Assembly: GCA_964017045.1 (NCBI GenBank)
Contig: OZ024809.1
Coordinates: forward strand, 30,525,354 to 30,589,353
Source of the DNA: Omphiscola glabra
Taxonomy: Eukaryota > Mollusca > Gastropoda > Lymnaeidae
Length of the DNA: 64,000 bases
Reading direction: 5' to 3'
Below, piece after piece: positions 1-11,231 of this stretch (position 1 is its first letter; every line of letters starts with the position of its first letter). The position numbers and the translations under genes are program-made. The notes beneath the pieces were generated by a model. The model was not told where the DNA came from. It searched no databases and saw only the letters and a list, made by a program, of their open reading frames with translations.

Positions 1-39
1 CGTTCACTACAAGACTTGTGTGTGTGGGGGGGGGGGTGT

Positions 40-240
40 CACATGCTGAATGTGTGGGGTGGGGTGCAAGAGGCAGTGGGGGTGTTCACATGTTTAATTT
101 GTGGGGTTTTGGTGGAAGAGGCAGTGGGTGTGTTCACATGTTTTAATTTGTGGGGTGAAAGAGGCAGTGGGGTGTTGACATGTTGACTTTGTGGGGTGGG
201 GTGGAAGAGGCAGTGGTGTTCACATGTTTGTCCTTGCGGG
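40..240. repeat. Minisatellite, about 44-bp G-rich unit, about 4-5 degenerate copies
   Basis: Repeated blocks contain GTGTTCACATGTTTAATTTG and GAAGAGGCAGTGG with length variation in the G runs. Confidence 0.75.
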
Positions 241-2112
241 TAGGAATGCAAGAGACAGGCGTGGGGACTTCACCGGTTGTTTTTTGTGCGCGTGTGTGTG
301 GGGGGGGGGGCGCTGATAAAAACTGGGTCAACCGTGTCCTGAAATATACGCCTGCTTACATTTCTTTTAAGACTCGTCCAGGCACAACGACTTATCGAGT
401 TAATCGTCAATGTAGGTCAGCCCATTCTACACCCTTTATACACCCCTACTGCTACTGGCGTCAGATAAGTCTATTTTACACCAAGATATCGGAAGCCTCC
501 ATGGTGGGAATCCGCATGTGACAGGGCATTATCTTCTGTCACGGTAGAGTGGGGATAAGTCTTAACTGTTCACAACCATTCTATGTCTTACGCTGCAGAC
601 CACGTTTCGCCAATCACGCCATTGTACGTACTATGACGTTGGTATTTTTTTCTTGTGTATTCATAAGGCATTGGTCTCGAAGATCAGTAAATCGATCGTC
701 CCCATAAATTGTTTGTATGCGTTGTTTAATGAGAGGTCCTTATAACAACATTCACAACATGAACATATGGAGAGAGTGCTCAATTGATTTTAAAAGTAAA
801 CACAAGTATTTTTTATATTTTTTTTAAAATAACGAACAAATTTAGACGATTTAAAAAAAACACAAAAAAAAAAAACTTACATACAAACAAACAAACAAAA
901 AATTCGCCTGGCAGTGACCAGTAATGTGGACTTGGATGTGGCCCTCCCCCCCGGGGGGGGGGGCCACCTTTTTCCACCGCCCCCACCCCCAGAAACGCCC
1001 ACCATTATGATGATTGGATTGTTTCTTTTAGCGTGACCGTGTGAGCGCACCCCGGTTAGAGGGCACTCGGATAATGACAATAACCTAATTATCCGACGCC
1101 AGGCGGCAAGTCACGCATACAAATGTCGTAATGCGGGGCGACTGGTTATTAAAACGACAGTTTGGATGATATTGTGCCGCAAACGTTTTTCCGACCGGCC
1201 ACCGACTCTCCACATTCATCATTTTTGGAAGGCTGGAAATATTTATCTGCGAATCGGCAAAACAAAACAATTGAATGCCATTCCTTTATTAGTGCGAGAT
1301 CTCAATGACACCACCACCCACCCTTTTTTTCACAGGGGCGGATTCAACAAAAATAACAATAACCAGATCGACCTCCACCCTCCCCCCAACCACTCCAATT
1401 TATTCAAAAATCGCCCCAAACCTTCAGCGCCTTCTGGTGTAGATACATTTATGCAATATTTTTGTTTACCAGTATACTTGTTTTCGTTCTTGCGATTATT
1501 AGTATACCAAATAAATATCACATTAGGATATAAATATATATACAAATTATATATATATAAATATTTATGAGCCTTTAAGTTGCTATTAAGTCACAGTCTA
1601 TACATCCAGTATGTTGGATCGAAGAATGGAAAAATTTCGGGTAAGGACGGGGGAATGGGCTGAGCAAGTACACATGCAAGTGGTATGTTCTATAGTATTC
1701 CCCCCTCCCCCCCAACCTCCAAAAATTCCCTCATTTTAAAAAGAAATCACACTAAAAATGTATTCACACTTTCATTTATAGAGAAGTGAAGGTTTTTCAA
1801 AAAGGAAATGTTCAGAATAATAATAATATGTGCTGTTTCATGTTCAGACTGACAATTAAGAACACAATTTAAACAGAAACACGAGCGAAAAATTATATTT
1901 AAATTATTCGGTCTTGGATTTGGTAATAATAATAATAATACTGATAATAATCATCATATAATGATAAATGAAAACAATAATGATAATTATTATAATTCTA
2001 ATAATTGACCGTGTAAAGTCGTGGGATGTATTTGACCGTTTCTATGTCTTGTATAATGCCCCTGGTTTATCTATTGTAACGTTTATTTATATGATAATTT
2101 TTACATTCAGAT
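241..2112. other. AT-rich upstream flank without recognised gene
   Basis: Non-coding sequence with G or C homopolymers (about 300-310, 948-963, 1699-1713), TA-rich DNA at 1530-1570 and an AAT-rich stretch at 1925-1995. No conserved reading frame was seen on either strand. Confidence 0.6.
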
Positions 2113-2322
2113 TAGTGGCTCTCAACCTTTCTAATACCGCGACCCTTTAACACAGTTCCTTAGGTTGTGACGACCCCCCAACAACAAAATTATTTTCGTT
2201 GGTACTTCATAACTATAGAGCGTATGTGTTTTCCGATGGTTTTAGGCGACCCTGTCATAGGGTCGTTTAACCCGACCCCCCCCCCCCCCAAGGGGTTGAG
2301 ACCCACAGGTTGAGACCCGCTG
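2113..2322 (+). mobile_element. SPIN-like hAT MITE, copy A
   Basis: Starts near GGCTCTCAACCTTTCTAAT and ends GGTTGAGACCCGCTG, the two ends of the SPIN-type hAT element as I recall them. Flanks read CATTCAGAT (left) and CATTAGAT (right), a probable 8-bp target duplication with a one-base insertion. A long C run lies inside. Non-coding, 210 bp. Confidence 0.8.
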
Positions 2323-2575
2323 CATTAGATTAATGATAAACATCAAACCATTGCTATACATTTTTTGTTGAGTTTTTATTTTTTTAATCAGAGTTCTGCT
2401 TATCATGTATCATCTGTTCAAGATATTAATGTGTTTTGTTATTTTCTTTATTCCAAAACCCAATCCAACCCATCAGATCCCAACCCTCTGACGTCACACG
2501 TTGGATTTTTTACACGATTACCCCACTCAGCCCGGAGTCGTCTCCGCTCGAGAGGTGAGTTACTTCCCATCCACC
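2323..2575 (+). promoter_or_regulatory. Zic 5' flank / probable 5' UTR
   Basis: Short region between a SPIN-like element and the start codon. It contains the palindromic CRE TGACGTCA at 2489-2496, a pyrimidine-rich possible splice acceptor ending AG at 2390-2391, a weaker one ending CAG at 2530, and a perfect donor-like AGAG|GTGAGT at 2551-2560. No clear TATA box was seen. The transcription start cannot be fixed from sequence. Confidence 0.45.
2489..2496. promoter_or_regulatory. Consensus CRE (CREB/ATF) palindrome
   Basis: TGACGTCA is a perfect full-length CRE 80 bp upstream of the Zic ATG. Its first three bases also form the in-frame stop that bounds the exon 1 reading frame. Occupancy is inference. 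Confidence 0.45.
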
Positions 2576-3434
2576 ATGATGATCAACCCGTTCATGGACG
2601 CTGGCCCCGGGGCGCACGGCCTCGCGCATGGCGCCCTCAAGCTGAGCCCCAGCAACCCCATGGGGGACCATACGGCCGGGCTCCACCACAACCAGTTCGC
2701 CGCTCCGACTAACGGCTACGGCATGGCGCCCCACGGGCACCACTCTCAAATCTCCAGCTACGCCGCCAGGGATTTCCTCATCCGGCGGGCCGAGCAGTTC
2801 GACACCGGGGGCGCCCACGCCGGCATGTTCGGGGTCCCGTCGTCGGTCAGCATGGGCCTCCACACATCCCACCACCCGGACACCTCTGCTAGTCACGTGC
2901 TTTTCCCCGGCCTCGCCGACCCGAGCGGGGGCCACCACGTCAACAGTCAAATGTTCCCGTATCACCGGCCCGACCAGTTCAACCAGATGGGGCCCCCTCG
3001 GTCGGACCACTTCGGGCCCCCGCAGCATTTAAATCACATGAACCCCATGAGCCACCATCGAATGAACATGGGCCCCCACGGTCCTGGGGCCTTCTACCCC
3101 TTCATGAGGCACCCGATCAAACAGGAACACACGTGCCTGTGGGTGGACCAGGACCAGACTGAGCCCAAAAAGCCATGTAACAAAATCTTCACCACCATGC
3201 ACGAGATCGTCACACACATAACAGTGGAGCACGTTGGGGGGCCGGAGCAGGCCAACCACGCGTGCTACTGGCAGGGCTGTCCTCGAGACGGGAGGCCGTT
3301 TAAGGCTAAATATAAACTTGTCAATCACGTGAGGGTGCACACGGGGGAGAAACCCTTCCCCTGCCCGTTCCCCGGATGTGGTAAAGTGTTCGCCAGGTCG
3401 GAGAATTTGAAAATACACAAGAGGACACACACAG
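2576..3434 (+). CDS. Zic: Zic zinc-finger transcription factor, exon 1 (residues 1-286 plus first base of codon 287)
   Basis: Zic proteins are nuclear C2H2 zinc-finger DNA-binding regulators of neural, mesodermal and segmental patterning, related to Gli. This exon encodes the N-terminus and fingers 1-3. Visible: an INPF motif at residues 3-6, a ZOC-like ARDFLIRR motif at 64-71, LFPGL at 109-113, and MRHPIKQE at 177-184 just before the fingers. Finger 1 uses C187, C201, H214, H219 with the long Cys-Cys spacing typical of Zic. Finger 2 uses C230, C235, H251, H255. Finger 3 uses C263, C268, H281, H285. The start is the first in-frame ATG after an in-frame TGA at 2489-2491 and has a good CCACC context. 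The exon ends at CACAG|GTCCGT in phase 1. It is GC-rich against AT-rich flanks. I am sure of the family. The start could differ if an upstream coding exon exists. Confidence 0.93.
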
Positions 3435-3435
3435 G

Positions 3436-3670
3436 TCCGTCTATGTGTCTGTTTGTGTGTCTGTCTATGTGTCTGTCTATGTGTCTGTCCGTGTGTCTGT
3501 CTATGTGTTTTGTATGTTGCAGTTGATGCGTGTGTCTATCTGTTTGTCGCCCGTCTCTGTTTCTGTCTTTCTTTCTGTGTGTGAATTTGTTATTTATAAG
3601 TTTGTTGACACCTGTCTATGGAGCTCTGAGTCTGTCTGTCTCTCCGCAGGTTTGTGTACATATATATGTC
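3436..3670. repeat. TGTCTGTC/TATG microsatellite-like tract at the start of the intron
   Basis: Repeats of GTGTCTGTCTATGTGTCTGT directly after the Zic donor site, decaying into T/G-rich sequence. Confidence 0.7.
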
Positions 3671-4024
3671 TATTGATATGTTGAACGTGGTATGTTGGTT
3701 CCATCGTGACGCCATGCTAGCAGAGCTAAAAAATGACAATTCCATCTATCGGCTGCTAAACCTCCATTTATAGATATCTTCTAAATACCATCAATCTGTC
3801 ATCTAAAAATCCCCAAACTTTCCTCTAATTAACTATATTATACAAATATTTATATTTAAATATAATGAAATATTTCTTTGTTGACTATAAAAATGTGGGA
3901 TAGATTCAGCACAGCAATTTTATTATTTCTCCTATTGACTAATGGAAACCGTACAATAAGTAATATAGGATTTGCCTTTTTTCATACATAGGGGATTTTT
4001 ATAATTTACCGATAACTTAATGTA
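3671..4024. other. Unique AT-rich intron sequence
   Basis: No repeat, element or coding signal was recognised. Confidence 0.5.
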
Positions 4025-4568
4025 AGGTCTTCTATGCCGAGAGGTCTTCTCTGCTATGAGGTCTTGTGTGCCATGATGTCTTCTTTGCCATAAGGTCTTC
4101 TGTGTCATAAGGTCTTCTGTGTCATAAGGTCGTCTTTGTCATAAGGTCTTCTATACCATGAGGTCTTCTATGACGTGAGGTTTTCTGTGCCGTGAGGTCT
4201 TCTATGACGTGGGGTTTTCTATGCCATGAGGTCTTCTATGACGTGAGGTTTTCTATGTCATGAGGTCTTCTATGCCATGAGGTCTTCTATGCCGTGAGGT
4301 CTTCTCTGCTATGAGGTCTTGTGTGCCATGATGTCTTCTTTGCCATAAGGTCTTCTGTGTCATAAGGTCTTCTGTGTCATAAGGTCGTCTTTGTCATAAG
4401 GTCTTCTATGCCATGAGGTCTTCTATGACGTGAGGTTTTCTGTGCCGTGAGGTCTTCTATGACGTGAGGTTTTCTATGCCATGAGGTCTTCTATGACGTG
4501 AGGTTTTCTATGTCATGAGGTCTTCTATGCCGTGAGGTCTTCTATGCCGTGAGGTCTTCTATGCCTTG
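4025..4568. repeat. 17-bp minisatellite with 255-bp higher-order period
   Basis: Unit AGGTCTTCTATGCCATG with variants (GACGTG, GTCATA). A distinctive run of variants starting at about 4031 recurs starting at about 4286, giving a 255-bp (15-unit) higher-order repeat present about twice. Confidence 0.9.
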
Positions 4569-5170
4569 AAACACACACACACCAAGTCGTTTAATGTTTC
4601 ACTTCTAAAACCCCAAGAATTGATTTTCATGCTCCAATCTCCTTGCGAGGCTTATGTTACAGGGCCGATTTCTCAGTCCAGCGGTTCGATTACAGTTGAT
4701 ATTGAATTTCCTTTGTGCTGACCTGCGGCCTGTTAAGTCTCCGCCTTGTTGAGCCTGACGTCGACTGCGCACTCTACGCGAGCTTAGGGTCTGAGCAGAC
4801 TTAATGTCGATGTTGTCATTCGATGTCTGTGTCAGTGGTGGTCGTTTGGCGTCAAAGCAACTCATAATCTCAAATATTGGTCATTTTGGTGTTTAAGCTG
4901 TCTTAATGTCCACGTTGGTTATTTTGGTGTCTGTGCATTTCTGATGTCCATGTTGGTCTATTGGTGTCTATGCCATCGTAAGGTCATTTTTTTTGGTCAT
5001 TTGGTTGCGGATTTCCTATACTCACGGGCCATAACTCTACATAACGGGTCATTCTACAACATTTCTACAACATTTCGATGTCAGACTACAAGTGCGTGTG
5101 CGCATGCCCAGATATTGAACGGTGTCGACTCCAGCGCTGCATGTCACATCTGTTCCACTTACGATGAGCT
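4569..5170. other. Unique intron sequence
   Basis: No gene or element was recognised. Weak GTTGGT/TTTTGGTGTC repetition occurs at about 4880-5010. Confidence 0.5.
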
Positions 5171-5325
5171 GCACACTCCGTGCCTTGAGACGCACACTCC
5201 GTGCCTTGAGTCGCACACTCCGTGCCTTGAGTCGCACACTCCGTGCCTTGAGTCGCACACTCCGTGCCTTGAGTCACATACTCCGTGCCTTGAAATGTAC
5301 ACTTCGTGCCTTGAGTCGCCGAGGT
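5171..5325. repeat. 21-bp minisatellite, about 7 copies
   Basis: Core CACACTCCGTGCCTTGAG repeats every 21 bp, with slight decay in the last copies. Confidence 0.9.
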
Positions 5326-5926
5326 CTCTGAAAGCCATGACCTTGAAGTGTTCCTGGAATACGAGCCTCCTTTTAATTAGATCTCTTGTGTCACGGATAT
5401 CAACCTTTAAGCTGTATTCATCGATTAGATCGGATCACGTTGCGATCGGACCAGTAGTGATCTAAAATAATACAAAACACGCTTTGTTTTTCTTCGTCTT
5501 CCTCATCCCCTTCAAGTGCTAAGCTAAACGATACATTAACACATGCGATACCGCCGCCTTTAACTCTCAGCACGATACCTCGCTACCAGGACTCAACAGC
5601 GCGTGTTTTTGACATCTTGCACGTGCGGTGAGCTCCGTTGGACCCTGCTCATTTCCCGTCCGGCGGGAAAGGGTCAGCGAAGTGGGTGGGTGTGTGGTGG
5701 TGGTGGTGGGGGGCAGCGGTATAGGGTGGCTAGTGAGTGGGTTGTTTTTTTTCCAAAGAGTTAGGCAGCGATGTAAAGTGTGTTGAAAAACGGGGGGGGG
5801 GGGGGGGGGGCGGTGGGTGTTGATGATGTTTCAACTGTCCGAGTTGTAGTTGAATGGATTGGAGGGCGATTGTCCAGTTGGCCTCGGACTCTACTGTAGT
5901 CTCCACAGACTATATAGTGGCTGGAG
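5326..5926. other. Unique intron sequence with a 19-G run at 5792-5810
   Basis: No coding signal. GGTGG-rich DNA at 5680-5720 precedes the homopolymer. Confidence 0.55.
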
Positions 5927-6187
5927 ATGTCATCAGTCACTGTCATCGGTCACTGTCATCAGTCAATGTCATCGGTCAATGTCATCGGTCGATGTCATCG
6001 GTCAATGTCATCGGTCAATGTCATCGGACAATGCCATCGGTCAATGTCATCGGACAATGTCATCGGTCAATGTCATCGGACAATGTCATCGGTCAATGTC
6101 ATCGGACAATGTCATCGGTCAATGTCATCGGTCAATGTCATCAGTCAATGTCATCGGTCAATGTCATCAGTCAATGTCATCAGTCAA
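5927..6187. repeat. 13-bp minisatellite, about 20 copies
   Basis: Unit TCATCGGTCAATG with CAGTC and CGGAC variants. Variants alternate in blocks. Confidence 0.92.
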
Positions 6188-6473
6188 ATAGGGATGTCAG
6201 TGTTGTCCACGTAGCGATTCACTTTATATCTCAAGCATTGCACCAACAAAGGGGCCAATATGGCACATTTTCACTTATGTTGATAAATTAGATTGTACAC
6301 TTTGAAAAAAAAATATTTCCATAACACGCGATGGTCTCTCTGGTCTAATGTCGCCTGTTTGTAAAATATACAAACCAGCAGATGTATTTATTGTTTGCTT
6401 ACAGTTTATAAATACGTGGAAGATTGCTTTTCTTAGCTGTTTACAAATTACAGGCAGCTTTGTATCTATAGTA

Positions 6474-6582
6474 GTTCGAAGTGTGAGTGCACAGTGCACA
6501 TATGGACGATTTATCGCGTGTCACTTTGTGTAGCGGTTCGAAGTGCGAGTGCACAGTGCACATATGGACGATCTATCGCGCG
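6474..6582. repeat. Two-copy direct repeat, about 62-bp period
   Basis: GTTCGAAGTG followed by GAGTGCACAGTGCACATATG occurs at 6474 and again at 6536 with few differences. Each copy contains the palindrome-rich GTGCACAGTGCAC. Confidence 0.85.
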
Positions 6583-6900
6583 GTACACACTTCTATGTAC
6601 GGTAGTGCCTATTTTTGCTCCACTGTTAATCGCTATAGCCCATATATAACATATGTTATGAGCTTGTGGCATGGCATATGTTACAGTTAGAGTGCTCCAC
6701 GTTTTAACATTTTCGTTGGGGTAAATTCATTGCACCCTGGGCGATGTCTTTTTTCAAGTTCAAGGCCAACCATGACGGCAGTCTGAGGTTATTCCTTCTC
6801 AGGGCCCAAATTTTGGACACCGGGATAAAAAAAAATGGAATTTAAAAAATAACAATTTCTAAACGCTGGCATAACCGCAATCTAACCTCCAATATTGGAT
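6583..6900. other. Unique intron sequence
   Basis: Nothing was recognised. Confidence 0.5.
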
Positions 6901-7236
6901 GTGGATATTTTCCTTCTGGATAGTTCTATCCCCAGATAATGGATATGGATATTTGCCTTGTGGGTAGTTGTATCTCCCGATAATGGATATGGATATTTGT
7001 TTTGTGCGAAGTTCTATCCCAGAAATGGATATAGATATTTGCCTTGTGGGTAGTTTATCCCCAGATAATGGATATGGATATTTGCCTTGTGGTTAGCTCT
7101 ATCCCCCGATAATGGATATGGATATTTGTCTTGTGGGTAGATCTATCCTCAGATAATGGATATGGATATTTGTCTTGTAGGCAGTTCTATCCCCAGAATA
7201 TGGATATGGATATTTGCCTTGTGGGTAGTTTTATCC
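6901..7236. repeat. 44-bp minisatellite, about 7-8 copies
   Basis: Core GGATATTTGCCTTGTGGGTA plus CCAGATAATGGATAT recurs every 44 bp or so, with moderate divergence. Confidence 0.88.
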
Positions 7237-7306
7237 TCCGAAATTTATTAAACTTTGTAAATATTAAGTCAAGTTAAGGATTATTATTTTTCTACCTGAC
7301 AGAACC

Positions 7307-7618
7307 CTCCATGTTCGATAGCTTCAGTTGATGGCTCCATGTTCGATAGCTTCAGTTGATGGCTCCATGTTCGATAGCTTCAGTTGATGGCTCCATGTTC
7401 GATAGCTTCAGTTGATGGCTCCATGTTCGATAGCTTCAGTTGATGGCTCCATGTTCGATAGCTTCAGTTGATGGCTCCATGTTCGATAGCTTCAGTTGAT
7501 GGCTCCATGTTCGATAGCTTCAGTTGATGGCTCCATGTTCGATAGCTTCAGTTGATGGCTCCATGTTCGATAGCTTCAGTTGATGGCTCCATGTTCGATA
7601 GCTTCAGTTGATGGCTCC
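7307..7618. repeat. 28-bp minisatellite, about 11 near-identical copies
   Basis: CTCCATGTTCGATAGCTTCA followed by GTTGATGG repeats with almost no differences, indicating recent expansion or homogenisation. Confidence 0.95.
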
Positions 7619-8283
7619 AGGATTACACGTATCGATGGAGTGGGGAGGGGGGGATTATTCCCGTCAGGCAGGGGCGGCCTCACATAGTTTACTGGTCGCC
7701 TGAGGTCATAATGAGAGAATTGTGTTAGCTCGGCTGTTTCCCCCTGTCGGGCATTGTTTCCCGCCATTAGGCGCAGACTCGCCAACTTCCGGTCGCCATA
7801 GTTATCACTTAATGGATGCATAGTGGGAGTGAAAGAGGGTGAGTGAGAATGAAAGATTAGTGAAAAACATCACCGAAGAAAGACCAGACTTTAGAACTGA
7901 AATTAACAACAACAACATTAGAAATTGTTCTTGTTGTTTAAGGGGCGGAGCCAAAAATGTCGATCGATTTTTTTTCTCGTCATTTTGTGGTATTTTGTGT
8001 GTAGATATTTTTGGTCAGCAAGCAGAAAGCCGACGGGAAGATTCTCCAAGTATTATAAGAAACACCAGGTCGAGCAACAAAAGATATTGTTTCACAAAAC
8101 TATTTCTTGAAAAAGACGATGGCTGCTGGGAAATCCTGCGACTATTTTTAGAATGGGATTTCCCAGTCCCTTTCTCATGTGAGGACGAATTTTAATTTTA
8201 GAACTAAAATTTCACCAATTATCTTTCGATGTTGAGAAGTATATATAGTTGAGTGTGTTATCATACAGGCCTTGTTTTCTACC
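7619..8283. other. Unique intron sequence
   Basis: Contains a GC-richer patch at 7630-7800. Open frames here show no recognised protein. Confidence 0.5.
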
Positions 8284-8520
8284 GCTCACGACACGTCTGT
8301 CCTCATGACGCGTCAGTGCTCACGACACGTCTGTCCTCATGACGCGTCCGTGCTCACGACACGTCTGTCCCCATGACGCGTCCGTGCTCACGACACGTCT
8401 GTCTTCATGACGCGTCAGTGCTCACGACACGTCTGTCCTCACGACGTGTCCGTGCTCACGACACGTCTGTCCTCACGACGCGTCCGTGCTCACGACACGT
8501 CTGTCCTCATGACGCGTTTG
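8284..8520. repeat. 34-bp (2 x 17) CpG-rich minisatellite, about 7 copies
   Basis: Alternating 17-mers CTCACGACACGTCTGTC and CTCATGACGCGTCCGTG make a 34-bp dimer repeat rich in CpG, with CATG/CACG variants. Confidence 0.9.
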
Positions 8521-9485
8521 TTCTAATGAGACACCTGGGGAGAAGCGACGGGTACCATAAGTGAGAGGTTGGGATTAAAAAACTATTTAATATATTATTG
8601 TTGGGTTTGTAAGACAAAATGAGGTATCAAATGAAAGATAATTGAATGGACTATACGTTTGTAAACTTAATTCTTCAGTTTTACTAAAATAAACTACCAC
8701 AAAGGACATCCGAATAGCATTAGTCAAAATGGACCCAGACACGCAGCACCGCCATTCGCACCCGGGTACCATTAGACTCAACGCTCTTCGGATATCGATT
8801 TTGGTAGTTTATTTGAGTTAAAATGAAGAATTAAGCAATTAAATGTCTTCCACTGCCTGTGATTTGTCCCCAGTTAGTAGTTTTGTGGCTAAATATATGC
8901 ATATAGTATAGGATGTATTCATTGCACAAGAAAAGTGTATGAATTTTATGAGTTTCGTTGGCTTCAGGGTTGGAAAATTTGATAGATGAAGTTTCAGGGT
9001 TCAAGAAATTTTTAGAAAGGGATTTCAGGGTTCACAGCTTTCAGTGAGTGGCACCCCTTCGCTTGGCGTCACTCAATGTGAAATTTCTCATTCTTTTCGT
9101 CCTCCCACTGTTGTTTAAACTTTGACCCCCCACCCCCCAATTGAGCCATTTGATATTTCAAGTCTGGCCAGATCGATTAGTTTAATCCCGGACAATTCAG
9201 AATTATTTCCCCTTCAACACGTTTTTTTCCTTGGTTTTTTAAAATTGTTTCCCTTGTCTCTGTCTTTGACAGAGATTTTAATTAACTGCGTAAGAATTGT
9301 TCGATTGTCTGGGTCCTTTGTCTGCGGTTGATTTATAATGAGTCTGCAGTCTGTGGTGGTAGAGCCGTAGTTGTCTGTCGTCCGTGGCTGTTGAGGTTGT
9401 CTTGGGTACACATTCACTTTGGAGCCAAAGTTTGTTGAGCAGAAGGCTGCTACGACAGCCACGAATTGTTGACGTCTTTACGAGA
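8521..9485. other. Unique intron sequence
   Basis: TTTCAGGGTT occurs a few times near 8960-9040. No gene was recognised. Confidence 0.5.
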
Positions 9486-9588
9486 GCTTCATTGACTTCA
9501 TTGACTTCATGAACTTCATTGACTTCATTGACTTCATTGACTTCATTGACTTCACTGACTTCATGGACTTCATTGACTTCATTGACTA
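9486..9588. repeat. 9-bp microsatellite, about 11 copies
   Basis: Unit TTGACTTCA with GAAC and CTGAC variants. Confidence 0.9.
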
Positions 9589-9707
9589 GGTTAACATATC
9601 GTAGTCCAATATTCCCTTCACCAGATGAACACGTTTAAAGACTTTTTCTATCTTAACACCTTCCTTTAAACAATTTTTTAAAAAAATCTCTTTTTTTAAA
9701 AAAAAAA

Positions 9708-9770
9708 AAATCTATATAAAATATCTATATAAAATATCTATATAAAATATCTATATAAAAAATCTATATC
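9708..9770. repeat. 13-bp AT-rich repeat, about 4-5 copies
   Basis: Unit TATCTATATAAAA after a run of T and A homopolymers. Confidence 0.85.
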
Positions 9771-9929
9771 TATAGATATTTAAAAAATTGAATTCATCTG
9801 TGTTATTGTTCTAAAGGAACATCCCATCTGCTAAAGTCCCTTCGCAAAACATGAAATCCAGAAGGGATGTAATACTTTGAATGGGTAATGCTCGTTTGTA
9901 GTTCTTGTAATGTTGCGTTTTGTAGTTCA

Positions 9930-11231
9930 ATGTGGTGAAATATCGATTGTTTTCATTTCTCTTTCAATGTGGTGAAATATCGATTGTTTTCATTTCTCTT
10001 TCAATGTGGTGAAATATCGATTGTTTTCATTTCTCTTTCAATGTGGTGAAATATCGATTGTTTTCATTTCTCTTTCAATGTGGTGAAATATCGATTGTTT
10101 TCATTTCTCTTTCAATGTGGTGAAATATCGATTGTTTTCATTTCTCTTTCAATGTGGTGAAATATCGATTGTTTTCATTTCTCTTTCAATGTGGTGAAAT
10201 ATCGATTGTTTTCATTTCTCTTTCAATGTGGTGAAATATCGATTGTTTTCATTTCTCTTTCAATGTGGTGAAATATCGATTGTTTTCATTTCTCTTTCAA
10301 TGTGGTGAAATATCGATTGTTTTCATTTCTCTTTCAATGTGGTGAAATATCGATTGTTTTCATTTCTCTTTCAATGTGGTGAAATATCGATTGTTTTCAT
10401 TTCTCTTTCAATGTGGTGAAATATCGATTGTTTTCATTTCTCTTTCAATGTGGTGAAATATCGATTGTTTTCATTTCTCTTTCAATGTGGTGAAATATCG
10501 ATTGTTTTCATTTCTCTTTCAATGTGGTGAAATATCGATTGTTTTCATTTCTCTTTCAATGTGGTGAAATATCGATTGTTTTCATTTCTCTTTCAATGTG
10601 GTGAAATATCGATTGTTTTCATTTCTCTTTCAATGTGGTGAAATATCGATTGTTTTCATTTCTCTTTCAATGTGGTGAAATATCGATTGTTTTCATTTCT
10701 CTTTCAATGTGGTGAAATATCGATTGTTTTCATTTCTCTTTCAATGTGGTGAAATATCGATTGTTTTCATTTCTCTTTCAATGTGGTGAAATATCGATTG
10801 TTTTCATTTCTCTTTCAATGTGGTGAAATATCGATTGTTTTCATTTCTCTTTCAATGTGGTGAAATATCGATTGTTTTCATTTCTCTTTCAATGTGGTGA
10901 AATATCGATTGTTTTCATTTCTCTTTCAATGTGGTGAAATATCGATTGTTTTCATTTCTCTTTCAATGTGGTAAAATATCGATTGTTTTCATTTCTCTTT
11001 CAATGTGGTGAAATATCGATTGTTTTCATTTCTCTTTCAATGTGGTAAAATATCGATTGTTTTCATTTTTCTTTCAATGTGGTAAAATATCGATTGTTTT
11101 CATTTCTCTTTCAATGTGGTAAAATATCGATTGTTTTCATTTCTCTTTCAATGTGGTGAAATATCGATTGTTTTCATTTCTCTTTCAATGTGGTAAAATA
11201 TCGATTGTTTTCATTTCTCTTTCAATGTGGT
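9930..11231. repeat. 37-bp minisatellite, about 35 near-identical copies
   Basis: CTTTCAATGTGGTGAAATAT followed by CGATTGTTTTCATTTCT repeats exactly every 37 bp for 1.3 kb. Most copies are identical. GTGGTAAAATAT variants are confined to the last several copies on the right. It is not CRISPR-like because there are no spacers. Confidence 0.97.

Noticed and set aside
2501..2575. Upstream in-frame extension of Zic from 2501
   Set aside because: It has no ATG (only TTG), begins right after an in-frame stop, and does not resemble Zic N-termini. 2576 is preferred.
2510..3430. Antisense open frames over Zic exon 1
   Set aside because: They are shadows of GC-rich coding sequence. The + strand carries all zinc-finger motifs.
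9930..11231. Possible CRISPR-like regular repeat
   Set aside because: The repeats are contiguous with no spacers, in a eukaryotic intron. A plain minisatellite.
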